Source of the DNA: a bacterium
GTDB lineage: Bacteria > UBP14 > UBA6098
Direction of reading: 5' to 3'
Length of the DNA: 6,167 bases
NCBI GenBank assembly: GCA_030642425.1
Contig: DAOWNU010000131.1
Coordinates: forward strand, 1 to 6,167
Shown: positions 1 to 5,202 of the stretch, piece by piece
Layout: the number at the start of each line of letters is the position of its first letter
How positions within the stretch are numbered: position 1 is the first letter of the stretch
Position numbers and translations under genes: made by a program
The notes under the pieces: generated by a model
Databases searched by the model: none
Seen by the model: the letters and a program-made list of their open reading frames with translations, nothing else
What the model was told of the DNA's origin: nothing

Positions 1-63
1 CTCTTCAGAGGTTTTTAAAATTCCGTATCGAGCACGGAACGACAATGTGGTGGTTGAGCGGTT

Positions 64-69
64 TTGACA
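64..69 (+). promoter_or_regulatory. Possible -35 box upstream of the DUF1573 lipoprotein
   Basis: TTGACA lies 80 bases upstream of the preferred start at 150, in an AT-rich stretch. No convincing -10 follows at 17 bp. The best nearby AT motif is TATTCG at 85-90, with a 15-bp spacer. Similar TTGAC boxes stand upstream of the toxin-antitoxin pair and the propeller lipoprotein, which supports a shared housekeeping promoter type. The assignment rests on motif and position only. Confidence 0.35.
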
Positions 70-149
70 TTTTTTGCAAAAAAATATTCGAATTCACCGT
101 TTTTCAGCAATCTCAATTTATCATTATGAAAAAGAAGAGGTTTTATAAA

Positions 150-944
150 ATGTTATTCCGAAACTTAGTGTTGTTCGCCGCTATAGCGGTCGCTATCACC
201 GGCTGCGCAAAAACGCCCACCGGGCCGGCCAAACCGAAGTTCGATGTTACGGATTTCGATTTCGGCAGAATCCCGCAGGGGTCTGTCGTAACTTATGTCT
301 ATCGGTTGACAAATGCCGGCGGCGACTCGATCATAATCGACCGCGTCCGGCCCCATTGCGGATGCACAAAGGCCCCGCTTTCTCAAAATATCGTCCACGC
401 CGGTGAAACTGTGCCGATCGAGCTTCGATTCAACTCGAGAGGTTATAGGGGAAAATCGAAAAAATCGGCGGCGGTCAACCTGACACTGGGCGAACAGAAC
501 CAGCCGAGCTTTCGGTTGAGTTTCAGCACATATACGGATACTTCATCGACCCCGTTCGGCTATGGCGAACTCGGCATCGCGCCATATAAGATCGAATTCA
601 CGGACTCTATCGAGGAGGTCGAGTTGACTATCACCAACCGCGTGGCCGCCAAGCGCAAGGTCGAGATCGTCTCCTATCAATCCGACCGAATAAGGCTTTC
701 GTGGACGGAGAGAACTATCGGCCCAAAAGAGCAGACGACGCTCAAAGTAACGCGCATTATACCTGCCACGGGGTTTGCGGCCTCGATCACTATGGAAATG
801 CCGGGGCACGGGAACACGCGCATAACGATCCCAATTTCCGAGTTTATCGAGAGGGGAACGACCCGAACGAGTAGTTCTATCAGCAGGCGGGTTTCCAAGC
901 CGGTTCAAACCCAAACCGACCCCTGGTCGAACCCCGGCAAATAG
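150..944 (+). CDS. DUF1573 domain lipoprotein
   Basis: A 264-residue exported lipoprotein of unknown biochemical role. The chosen ATG at 150 has a purine-rich ribosome site (AAGAGG at 135-140, 9 bases away) and gives a compact type II signal peptide: a hydrophobic stretch at residues 4-16 and lipobox ITGC with the lipidated cysteine at 19. Frame-compatible starts at 126 and 45 only add a charged or untidy N-terminal extension. Residues about 31-112 match DUF1573, an immunoglobulin-like fold: FDFG near 36-39, the TNAG turn at 54-57, the signature CGC at 70-72 and a GE-T-P-I-LRF strand near 85-94. Residues about 140-232 look like a second, diverged beta-sandwich (TITNR near 160-164). The tail after 235 is rich in Ser, Thr, Arg and Pro and probably disordered. 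DUF1573 lipoproteins are common in Bacteroidetes-like genomes. It appears monocistronic: the next gene is 197 bp away with its own promoter candidate. The family call is strong; function is unknown. Confidence 0.85.
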   Translation: MLFRNLVLFAAIAVAITGCAKTPTGPAKPKFDVTDFDFGRIPQGSVVTYVYRLTNAGGDSIIIDRVRPHCGCTKAPLSQNIVHAGETVPIELRFNSRGYRGKSKKSAAVNLTLGEQNQPSFRLSFSTYTDTSSTPFGYGELGIAPYKIEFTDSIEEVELTITNRVAAKRKVEIVSYQSDRIRLSWTERTIGPKEQTTLKVTRIIPATGFAASITMEMPGHGNTRITIPISEFIERGTTRTSSSISRRVSKPVQTQTDPWSNPGK

Positions 945-954
945 AATCGACGCG

Positions 955-976
955 GAGCGTGGGGAAAGACGCGCTC
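955..976 (+). other. Weak hairpin after the DUF1573 gene
   Basis: Bases 955-961 can pair with 970-976 (GAGCGTG against CGCGCTC, one G-T pair) around an 8-base loop, 11 bp after the stop codon. There is no immediate T tract. The first T run is at 1002-1007, about 26 bases downstream. It could slow or stop transcription but does not qualify as a canonical intrinsic terminator. Confidence 0.25.
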
Positions 977-1012
977 GACTGGGAGTGTGGGGGCGAGAAA
1001 AATTTTTTCCTC

Positions 1013-1041
1013 TTGACAATATTATTTTATAGCTTTAATTT
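1013..1041 (+). promoter_or_regulatory. Probable promoter of the toxin-antitoxin pair
   Basis: TTGACA at 1013-1018 is a full -35 match. After a 17-bp AT-rich spacer comes TAATTT at 1036-1041, a weak -10. The last bases, TTAATTTG at 1035-1042, also resemble the Bacteroidetes TAnnTTTG element with one mismatch. Transcription from here would give a leader of about 90 bases before the DUF4258 gene. The same arrangement (TTGACC, 17 bp, TACTTT) lies before the propeller lipoprotein. Confidence 0.5.
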
Positions 1042-1102
1042 GTAATAGATAATAGGACAGCCACGCGGGAGCGAGGGAACGAGCATAAAACGGGTTGCGG
1101 TG

Positions 1103-1120
1103 GGTGGTGCCCTAACTACC
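1103..1120 (+). other. Small leader hairpin before the DUF4258 gene
   Basis: GGTGGT (1103-1108) and ACTACC (1115-1120) can pair in RNA with one G-U pair around the loop GCCCTA, ending 21 bases before the ATG at 1142. It could be an operator half-site pair for the antitoxin or a translation-modulating stem. It is short and may be chance. Confidence 0.2.
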
Positions 1121-1141
1121 AATTACTAAATATTGGATAAG

Positions 1142-1426
1142 ATGTCTCGACGAACGATTGAAAGGATACGCGACTCGATTAGATGCGGGGATTATGATCT
1201 GACATATCACGCTGTTGAAGAAATGGCAGAGGATAAACTCGGAATCCTCGATATCGAAAACGCTGTTTTATACGGCAATATCACGAAGAAAGAAATACGT
1301 GATCCTCGGGGCACAAAATATGTGATAGAAGGGGTTAGCGCTGATCTATCGAGGCCAATTGGAGTAGTCGGTCGGTTTAAGGAAACGGGGGTTTTCTTAA
1401 TAATAACGGTTTATCAAATTGAATAA
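1142..1426 (+). CDS. DUF4258 protein, probable toxin of an MqsR/MqsA-like pair
   Basis: A 94-residue basic protein matching the DUF4258 pattern: an N-terminal helix (RRTIERIRDSIR), then Y-x-L-T-Y-H-A at residues 18-24 with the conserved His at 23, a helix ending in M(AED), an acidic I-x-x-A-V segment and G-N-I near 45-47. The domain closes with strands carrying DPRGTKYVIEG (54-64), SRPIGVVGRF (70-79) and LIITVYQIE at the C-terminus. DUF4258 is related to small RelE/MqsR-like folds, and members are often encoded next to a YgiT-type zinc-finger antitoxin, exactly as here, with the stop 15 bp before the next ATG. RNase activity is inferred from the family and context; no activity can be read from the sequence. 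The start is uncertain: an in-frame TTG at 1133 would add three residues, and neither start has a good Shine-Dalgarno. Toxin-first order matches MqsR/MqsA. The gene is AT-richer than its flanks. Confidence 0.75.
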   Translation: MSRRTIERIRDSIRCGDYDLTYHAVEEMAEDKLGILDIENAVLYGNITKKEIRDPRGTKYVIEGVSADLSRPIGVVGRFKETGVFLIITVYQIE

Positions 1427-1429
1427 CTA

Positions 1430-1437
1430 AAGGTGAG
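1430..1437 (+). promoter_or_regulatory. Ribosome site deciding the antitoxin start
   Basis: AAGGTGAG sits 4 bases before the ATG at 1442 (8 bases from the AGG core), in the short gap after the DUF4258 stop codon. It favours the ATG over the in-frame GTG at 1433, which lies inside the motif itself. It is the clearest ribosome site in this cassette and may allow stronger translation of the second gene than the first. Confidence 0.6.
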
Positions 1438-1441
1438 AACA

Positions 1442-1678
1442 ATGTATGGTTATAAATGTGAATATTGTGACGGCACGGTGAAAGAGCGATTGGTGGAGAA
1501 AGAAGTTTTCAAACACAAGAACGGTTTCGTTATGCTTGAAAATGTGCCTGTTGGTATATGCGATAAATGCGGTTATCGCTATTACCATTCGTCGATATTG
1601 CGAAGGGTTGAAGAAATCGCCGAAGGCAAACGAATTCCTGAAAGAACGGAAGCAATACCGGTTGTCTGTTTGGGATAA
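1442..1678 (+). CDS. YgiT-type zinc-finger protein, probable antitoxin
   Basis: A 78-residue protein with two CxxC knuckles, C6-x2-C9 and C40-x2-C43, the zinc site of the YgiT/MqsA N-terminal domain. Between them lies the beta-rich segment typical of the family (VEKEVFKHKNGFVMLENVPVGICDKCGYRYY). Residues about 50-66 form a helix (LRRVEEIAEGKR) and the chain ends with a short IPV strand. MqsA proper is longer and carries a C-terminal helix-turn-helix DNA-binding domain. That domain is missing here, so this belongs to the short YgiT class, which is commonly paired with DUF4258 proteins. It would bind and neutralise the upstream protein; direct autoregulation through DNA binding is less certain. 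The reading frame is intact and 15 bp separate it from its partner, so the two are almost surely co-transcribed. Function is inferred from family and pairing. Confidence 0.8.
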   Translation: MYGYKCEYCDGTVKERLVEKEVFKHKNGFVMLENVPVGICDKCGYRYYHSSILRRVEEIAEGKRIPERTEAIPVVCLG

Positions 1679-1723
1679 GATAAAAAAAGTAAATATCAAA
1701 AATCAAGCGCAGATCAAAATCGC

Positions 1724-3562
1724 ATGAGAAAAAATATTCAGATTATTTTGATTATCGCGACTGCGACGATTTGCGCGGCCACCGAAATAACAGTTTTCCC
1801 GGACAGCGTTGCGGGTCCGTTCAATTTCAATTTCCGCAACCTCGCAGAGTTCTTCCCGAGAGGCGAGCCGCCGACTCATTCGAGCATGATCGAGGCGACC
1901 GATTCCGCATTTACCGACTGGAGGCTCGCGGAGAGCGGCGGTTATTACCGAATAACAATCAACCAGCCGCTGGCCAGAGCTATGTTCCCGGACTCGTTCC
2001 CGTGGGAACCGGAGGACTGGAATTTCGACGCTATCGGCATGGACATGATTCAGGACACCCTCAACCCGGACAGGGAAATACGGATTATTTTTCACCTTCT
2101 GGGTTACCCTTTGTGGCTGATGGCGCCCGGGGACACGGTCTCTGTAACGTGGTATTCCGGATGGATGCTCGGCGACACGAAACTGCCCGTTTTCGGGGGC
2201 GACGACAGTCTCGGGCTTGTTCGATACACCGAGCTTGTTACGCAATTCTGCAACCATTTCGACAGCATGGGCGTCCGGTTCGCGATGACTATCATGGCCG
2301 AGCCGAATCTTCCAGCACACTGGACCGGCACCCGCGACGACGCCAACCGCTACTACGAGGCCTTTGTCGGAGGTGTCGAGGCCTCGACCGGCGGGGATTC
2401 GATTTTGGTCGGCGGATTGGTCTGGGCGGCGGGTTCGCAGTTCGGCGTGTCATCGCTCGACACGATTATCGACTGGGCTGTCTATTGGCACGACTACTGC
2501 CATGCGCACGATATCCGTCACGATTTTATCTGTTATCATCACTATTGGCACGCCCCCGGGAGATTCGACACTGTGGCTTCGGCTTTCGAGTTAGCGTTTC
2601 CGGGGCACGAGTTCTGGGTCACGGAGTGGAACTATAAATACCAAAGGTTTGTGCCGCTGGAGGAATATTCCGAATATGTTGTTGGGATGGCCGGCGCGAC
2701 GGGCAATCTCGAATTCGCCAAACGCGCTGGCGCAAATTCCACTCATCCTGTGATGACTTTTTTTGCCGTGATAGGAAGCTTCAGCGGTTACGGTATATGC
2801 CACTGGAGCGATTCGACAAATTGGGACTACACGGCTTCGGGGCACGCGATGAGATTACTGGCCGGTTTTGGAAATAGCAAACTATTTGTGAGCAATGGCT
2901 CGGCGGATGTTTCTGCTGCGGCATCTTCCGAAGGCGACACGATCCACGTGCTTCTATGGAATCACAACGGCGCGCGGGACAGCATCGACCTGACTGTTCC
3001 GATGGGATCGACCGATAACTACGATTATGAACTATGGAAGATGGATGCGGACAGCGCGGTGCCTTCGCTGTTCAACGAAGCCACGATAGTCGGCTCCACT
3101 GTCGTCTATGAACCGAGGATAATATATTTGCCCTTTCCTTATATTATAGATAACTGCAATTCCACAACCGGCGATCTGATAATGTCTTTCCCGGTGGATT
3201 CCAACGAAATTTATTATTTGAAGATTACCCGCGACGGTTCCGCCGGAATCGCAGCGCCGCATGAGCCGCGCGCGGTCGAATTGACCGTGACACCCAACCC
3301 GTTCAACGCGGCTTGCGTAATTGCTGTTCCTGCGCACGCGACTATCGAGATTTTCGACATTAACGGCCTGAAGGTCGCGGAAATCTCCGTGAACAATATT
3401 GTAGGGGACGGGTCTCCCGTCCCGTCGTCGAACGGGCACGGAGGCCGCGCCCCTACAGAGATCATCTGGCAACCCGACAAATCCGTCGGCTCCGGCGTCT
3501 ATCTCGTCCGGGCAATAATGGGGGATGAATCGATTACAAAACGGGTCGTTTATCTAAAATAA
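1724..3562 (+). CDS. Secreted GH39-like glycoside hydrolase with T9SS sorting domain
   Basis: A 612-residue exported protein. Residues 1-19 are a signal peptide (basic start, hydrophobic 6-17, probable cleavage after CAA). Residues about 30-385 fit a clan GH-A TIM barrel closest to GH39: the segment with EPNL (E193, predicted acid/base) followed by a W-x-GT-x-x-x-A-x-x-Y pattern, VGG at 229-231, the HHYWHAPG loop at 272-279, and VTEWN with E301 as predicted nucleophile. Residues about 385-505 look like the beta-sandwich that follows GH39 barrels (HVLLWNHNG at 408-416). Residues about 518-612 are a type A sorting domain: TPNPFN at 523-528, IEIFDINGLKV at 541-551, GSGVYLVRA at 589-597, ending KRVVYLK. 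This predicts passage through the outer membrane by the T9SS. Two oddities are visible: Ala192 replaces the usual Asn before the acid/base Glu, and residues 559-578 are encoded by a palindromic repeat. No clear Shine-Dalgarno precedes the ATG. Substrate is unknown; beta-xyloside or a related glycan is only a family guess. Confidence 0.75.
   Translation: MRKNIQIILIIATATICAATEITVFPDSVAGPFNFNFRNLAEFFPRGEPPTHSSMIEATDSAFTDWRLAESGGYYRITINQPLARAMFPDSFPWEPEDWNFDAIGMDMIQDTLNPDREIRIIFHLLGYPLWLMAPGDTVSVTWYSGWMLGDTKLPVFGGDDSLGLVRYTELVTQFCNHFDSMGVRFAMTIMAEPNLPAHWTGTRDDANRYYEAFVGGVEASTGGDSILVGGLVWAAGSQFGVSSLDTIIDWAVYWHDYCHAHDIRHDFICYHHYWHAPGRFDTVASAFELAFPGHEFWVTEWNYKYQRFVPLEEYSEYVVGMAGATGNLEFAKRAGANSTHPVMTFFAVIGSFSGYGICHWSDSTNWDYTASGHAMRLLAGFGNSKLFVSNGSADVSAAASSEGDTIHVLLWNHNGARDSIDLTVPMGSTDNYDYELWKMDADSAVPSLFNEATIVGSTVVYEPRIIYLPFPYIIDNCNSTTGDLIMSFPVDSNEIYYLKITRDGSAGIAAPHEPRAVELTVTPNPFNAACVIAVPAHATIEIFDINGLKVAEISVNNIVGDGSPVPSSNGHGGRAPTEIIWQPDKSVGSGVYLVRAIMGDESITKRVVYLK
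3400..3457 (+). repeat. 58-bp two-hairpin palindromic element inside the hydrolase gene
   Basis: The element begins TGTAGGGG (3400-3407) and ends CCCCTACA (3450-3457), a perfect 8-bp terminal inverted repeat. Inside are two hairpins: GGGACGGG (3405-3412) with CCCGTCCC (3416-3423) around a 3-base loop, and GGGCACGG (3434-3441) with CCGCGCCC (3445-3452), one mismatch, also a 3-base loop. It runs from the third base of codon 559 to the third base of codon 578 and encodes a Gly/Pro/Ser-rich stretch that a sorting domain does not normally contain. GC-rich TGTAGGGG...CCCCTACA repeats are, from recollection, common between genes in several uncultured bacterial lineages. Target-site duplications are not evident. 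It has no coding capacity for a transposase. Confidence 0.8.
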
Positions 3563-3591
3563 GGCTTAAATTGGGCGTTTTCGAGCAAAAT

Positions 3592-3711
3592 ATGACCATT
3601 TACGCCGTTACCAATAGCATTTACACGGTTATCGACCGCAAATGCGGCGTTACTTGCACCATTGCAGGCGTTGCTAACCCTATTGTAGGCGTTACCTACT
3701 CCATTGTAGAG
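3592..3711 (-). repeat. Left array of 21-bp repeats (five copies, inverted)
   Basis: GTTAC-type cores start at 3607, 3628 (GTTAT), 3649, 3670 (GTTGC) and 3691, exactly 21 bp apart. The better copies also share GGC before the core and an ATTGTAG or ATTGCAG block before that, as in ATTGTAGGCGTTAC (3682-3695). On the minus strand the unit reads GTAACGCC-TACAAT plus a variable seven-base tail. Similarity falls off to the left: the units ending at 3611 and 3632 are the most diverged. No spacers lie between units, so this is not CRISPR. The array mirrors the one at 3714-3850. Confidence 0.85.
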
Positions 3712-3713
3712 AA

Positions 3714-3850
3714 CAATGGCCCCGGTAACGGCTACAATGGACAAAGTAACGGCTACAATAGACATGGTAACGTCTATAATGGCCCCGGTAACGACTACAA
3801 TGAACATGGGAACGTGAGAAATAGGGTCGGTAACGCGCGAAATAATGCGA
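3714..3850 (+). repeat. Right array of 21-bp repeats (six copies)
   Basis: GTAAC cores start at 3725, 3746, 3767, 3788, 3809 (GGAAC) and 3830, each exactly 21 bp apart. The consensus is GTAACG, two or three variable bases, CTACAATGG or ACATGG-like positions, then a variable tail. The copies at 3725, 3746 and 3788 are best preserved; those at 3809 and 3830 are degenerate. The array is the reverse complement of the left array about a dyad near 3710, where CCATTG (3701-3706) and CAATGG (3714-3719) form the central pair. Because 21 is seven codons, this stretch is open in more than one frame and spells Asn/Gly-rich heptads, but nothing marks it as a gene. Confidence 0.85.
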
Positions 3851-3856
3851 AAACCA

Positions 3857-3938
3857 TGTCGTTTCGACAGAGAGCTTCGCTCGACGAGAAATCTTTTACG
3901 ATACTAGGGGAGATTTCTCCCTTCGGTTCGAAATGACA
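3857..3938 (+). repeat. 82-bp palindromic repeat element (TGTCRTTTCGA ends)
   Basis: The ends TGTCGTTTCGA (3857-3867) and TCGAAATGACA (3928-3938) are inverted repeats matching at 10 of 11 positions. Inside, GAGAAATCT (3886-3894) and AGATTTCTC (3911-3919) pair perfectly around a 16-base loop. GCTTCGCTCGA (3874-3884) and CCTTCGGTTCGA (3920-3931) give further partial pairing. Elements with TGTCATTTCGA ends and a GAGAAATCT/AGATTTCTC core are, from recollection, frequent intergenic repeats in Bacteroidetes-like and candidate-phylum genomes. It probably represents a non-autonomous, MITE-like or REP-like family. It is unrelated in sequence to the 58-bp element at 3400-3457 and to the 21-bp arrays, from which it is separated by 6 bp. 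Confidence 0.75.
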
Positions 3939-4012
3939 GTGTATTTGAGCTTTTCATAGTAAATCAGCAATCTCTAATTTTGAATTGAATCCTTCTTCAC
4001 AACTATTTTTCC

Positions 4013-4041
4013 TTGACCAATTCCGCTTAAAAGATTACTTT
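4013..4041 (+). promoter_or_regulatory. Probable promoter of the propeller lipoprotein
   Basis: TTGACC at 4013-4018 (five of six -35 bases) is followed after 17 bp by TACTTT at 4036-4041, a weak -10. Spacing and box sequences parallel those at 1013-1041. The leader to the ATG at 4067 would be only about 20 bases and contains the ribosome site AAGGAG at 4052-4057, a compact and plausible start region. The rest of the gap from 3939 is plain AT-rich DNA. Confidence 0.45.
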
Positions 4042-4066
4042 CATCCACAGAAAGGAGAGTTTAATT

Positions 4067-5161
4067 ATGAAATTCTATAAAATCGCGCTTTTAATATCGA
4101 TTATATTCACTGTCGGCATCTTGATGTCTCTTTCTGCGGGCTGCTCGGAGGGCAACGGCCCCGATAATAACGTCCCGCCGGACACAACCGACAGTCCGCC
4201 GGACACAACCGAGGGCGGACGGCCGGATTCAACCGGGCCGGGGAGCATTATCCTCGAAGGCTCGTTGAATATTATCGGCAACGGTGTCGCGCAGGGGCTT
4301 GCTAAATTGGGCGACGTTCTTTTTGTCGGGGACGGCCAAATCGTCCGGTCTATCGAGGTCGGAAACCCCGGCGCGCCGTCGCAACTGGCGCAGTTCCAGT
4401 CTTCCGGCGGCGGTTATGTTCTCGGCCTTGCGGTCGAAGGGAACTTGCTATTCGGCATGTTCGACAATACGCTCGGAATTTTCGATATAAGCCTGCCCGT
4501 ATCTCCAACCGAGGTCGGCAGTGTGGAGTTGTCTTCCAGCGGCGCGCGCGATATCGCTGTGCTTGGAAACTACGTCTATATCGGGCGCGTGGGCATGGGG
4601 CTGTCGGTGGTCGATATTCACGACATAACCGACCCGGTCGAGTTAGAAACTTACTTTTCGTATCCCACATATTCGCTCACTATCGGCGCGGGAAGGCTGT
4701 TCTCCGGCGCTCAGACCGGTTTCCTCCTGCGAAGATTTGACATTTCCGATCCCGAATCGCTGGCGGTTATCGCGCAAACCTATCCACACGGCGAGACGGC
4801 ATTCGATATGGATTACATCTACGAGCACCTTTTCCTCGCGGCGGGAAAAACATCGCTTGCCGGCAACGACGGGATTTTCACGATCCACGAAAAAAACTCG
4901 CTGTCGAGGGTTTTCACCGACACGACCGCTTTAGTCTGTGTCGGCGTTTCGGTGGAGGGCAACTCGGCATTCGTTGTCGATGCCAGCACTTCGGGGGAAT
5001 CGAACCTGTATCATTATTATGCCTATAATCCCGCCGCAGCATATCTTGCGAATCAGATAAGTTTGCCGGACAAGGCCGTGACAATTCTCGCGGAGGGGGA
5101 TTTCGTCTATGTGCTCTGCTCGAGCAGATTGCTAATATATCGGCATTCTATTGTTTCGTAA
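4067..5161 (+). CDS. LVIVD-repeat beta-propeller lipoprotein
   Basis: A 364-residue lipoprotein with the best translation signal in the window (AAGGAG at 4052-4057, 9 bases before the ATG). The signal peptide is hydrophobic at residues 6-22 with lipobox SAGC and lipidated Cys26. Residues 27-60 are a Pro/Thr/Asp/Gly linker that includes a seven-residue tandem duplication (PPDTTDS, PPDTTEG at 37-50), encoded by two 17-bp identical stretches 21 bp apart. From about 65 to the end, beta-propeller blades repeat every 30-45 residues. Each blade pairs a GNxLF or GDxLFVG strand with an LxIFDIS-DP strand: SIEVGNPGAP 95-104, LGIFDISLPVSP 136-147, LSVVDIHDITDP 179-190, RFDISDPESL 223-232. These are LVIVD-type repeats, a propeller class of bacterial surface proteins. 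Five to seven blades seem present; later ones are diverged. It should be anchored to the envelope with the propeller exposed. Partner and ligand are unknown. Transcription converges with the minus-strand gene downstream. Confidence 0.8.
   Translation: MKFYKIALLISIIFTVGILMSLSAGCSEGNGPDNNVPPDTTDSPPDTTEGGRPDSTGPGSIILEGSLNIIGNGVAQGLAKLGDVLFVGDGQIVRSIEVGNPGAPSQLAQFQSSGGGYVLGLAVEGNLLFGMFDNTLGIFDISLPVSPTEVGSVELSSSGARDIAVLGNYVYIGRVGMGLSVVDIHDITDPVELETYFSYPTYSLTIGAGRLFSGAQTGFLLRRFDISDPESLAVIAQTYPHGETAFDMDYIYEHLFLAAGKTSLAGNDGIFTIHEKNSLSRVFTDTTALVCVGVSVEGNSAFVVDASTSGESNLYHYYAYNPAAAYLANQISLPDKAVTILAEGDFVYVLCSSRLLIYRHSIVS
4175..4212 (+). repeat. Short tandem duplication in the lipoprotein linker
   Basis: The 17-base sequence CCGCCGGACACAACCGA occurs at 4175-4191 and again at 4196-4212, a 21-bp period. 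It encodes the repeated PPDTT heptad of the linker between lipid anchor and propeller. The identity at the DNA level, including third codon positions, suggests a recent slippage duplication. Confidence 0.8.
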
Positions 5162-5202
5162 TCGATTGCGGCGGAAAGAAACGGGCAAAAAAAAATCAAT
5201 AC

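Noticed and set aside
21..39. Hairpin TTCCGT/ACGGAA at the window start as a terminator
   Set aside because: Only six pairs with no T tract on the plus strand; on the minus strand four T follow but no gene would be ended there. The upstream gene is not visible.
45..149. N-terminal extension of the DUF1573 protein to 45 or 126
   Set aside because: The extension overlaps the promoter-like region and would bury the signal peptide behind a non-signal sequence; the ATG at 150 has a spaced ribosome site and places the lipobox correctly.
902..912. GGTTCAAACCC, similar to a tRNA T-arm
   Set aside because: It lies inside the DUF1573 reading frame and no acceptor stem, anticodon arm or D-arm surrounds it.
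996..1012. GAGAAAAATTTTTTCCTC near-palindrome as an intrinsic terminator
   Set aside because: All-AT stem with no loop and no GC clamp; it overlaps the promoter region of the next cassette and more likely is just AT-rich upstream DNA.
1703..2320. Long minus-strand open frame opposite the hydrolase gene
   Set aside because: The plus-strand frame has a signal peptide, recognised catalytic motifs and a sorting domain; the minus frame has Arg-rich content typical of a shadow and matches no family I recognise.
3592..3850. CRISPR array
   Set aside because: Units are 21 bp, degenerate and directly abutting with no unique spacers, and the direction flips in the middle. No cas genes are near.
3571..3936. 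A 121-residue reading frame with Asn/Gly heptads as a gene
   Set aside because: TTG start without a ribosome site; the frame is a by-product of the 21-bp period and its stop codon falls inside the adjoining palindrome; the opposite strand is equally open over most of it.
5164..5178. GATTGCGGCGGAAAG, repeated at 6153-6167
   Set aside because: A 15-base match between an intergenic stretch and the coding end of the PAS domain. No flanking similarity and the second copy is cut by the window edge, so it is most likely chance.
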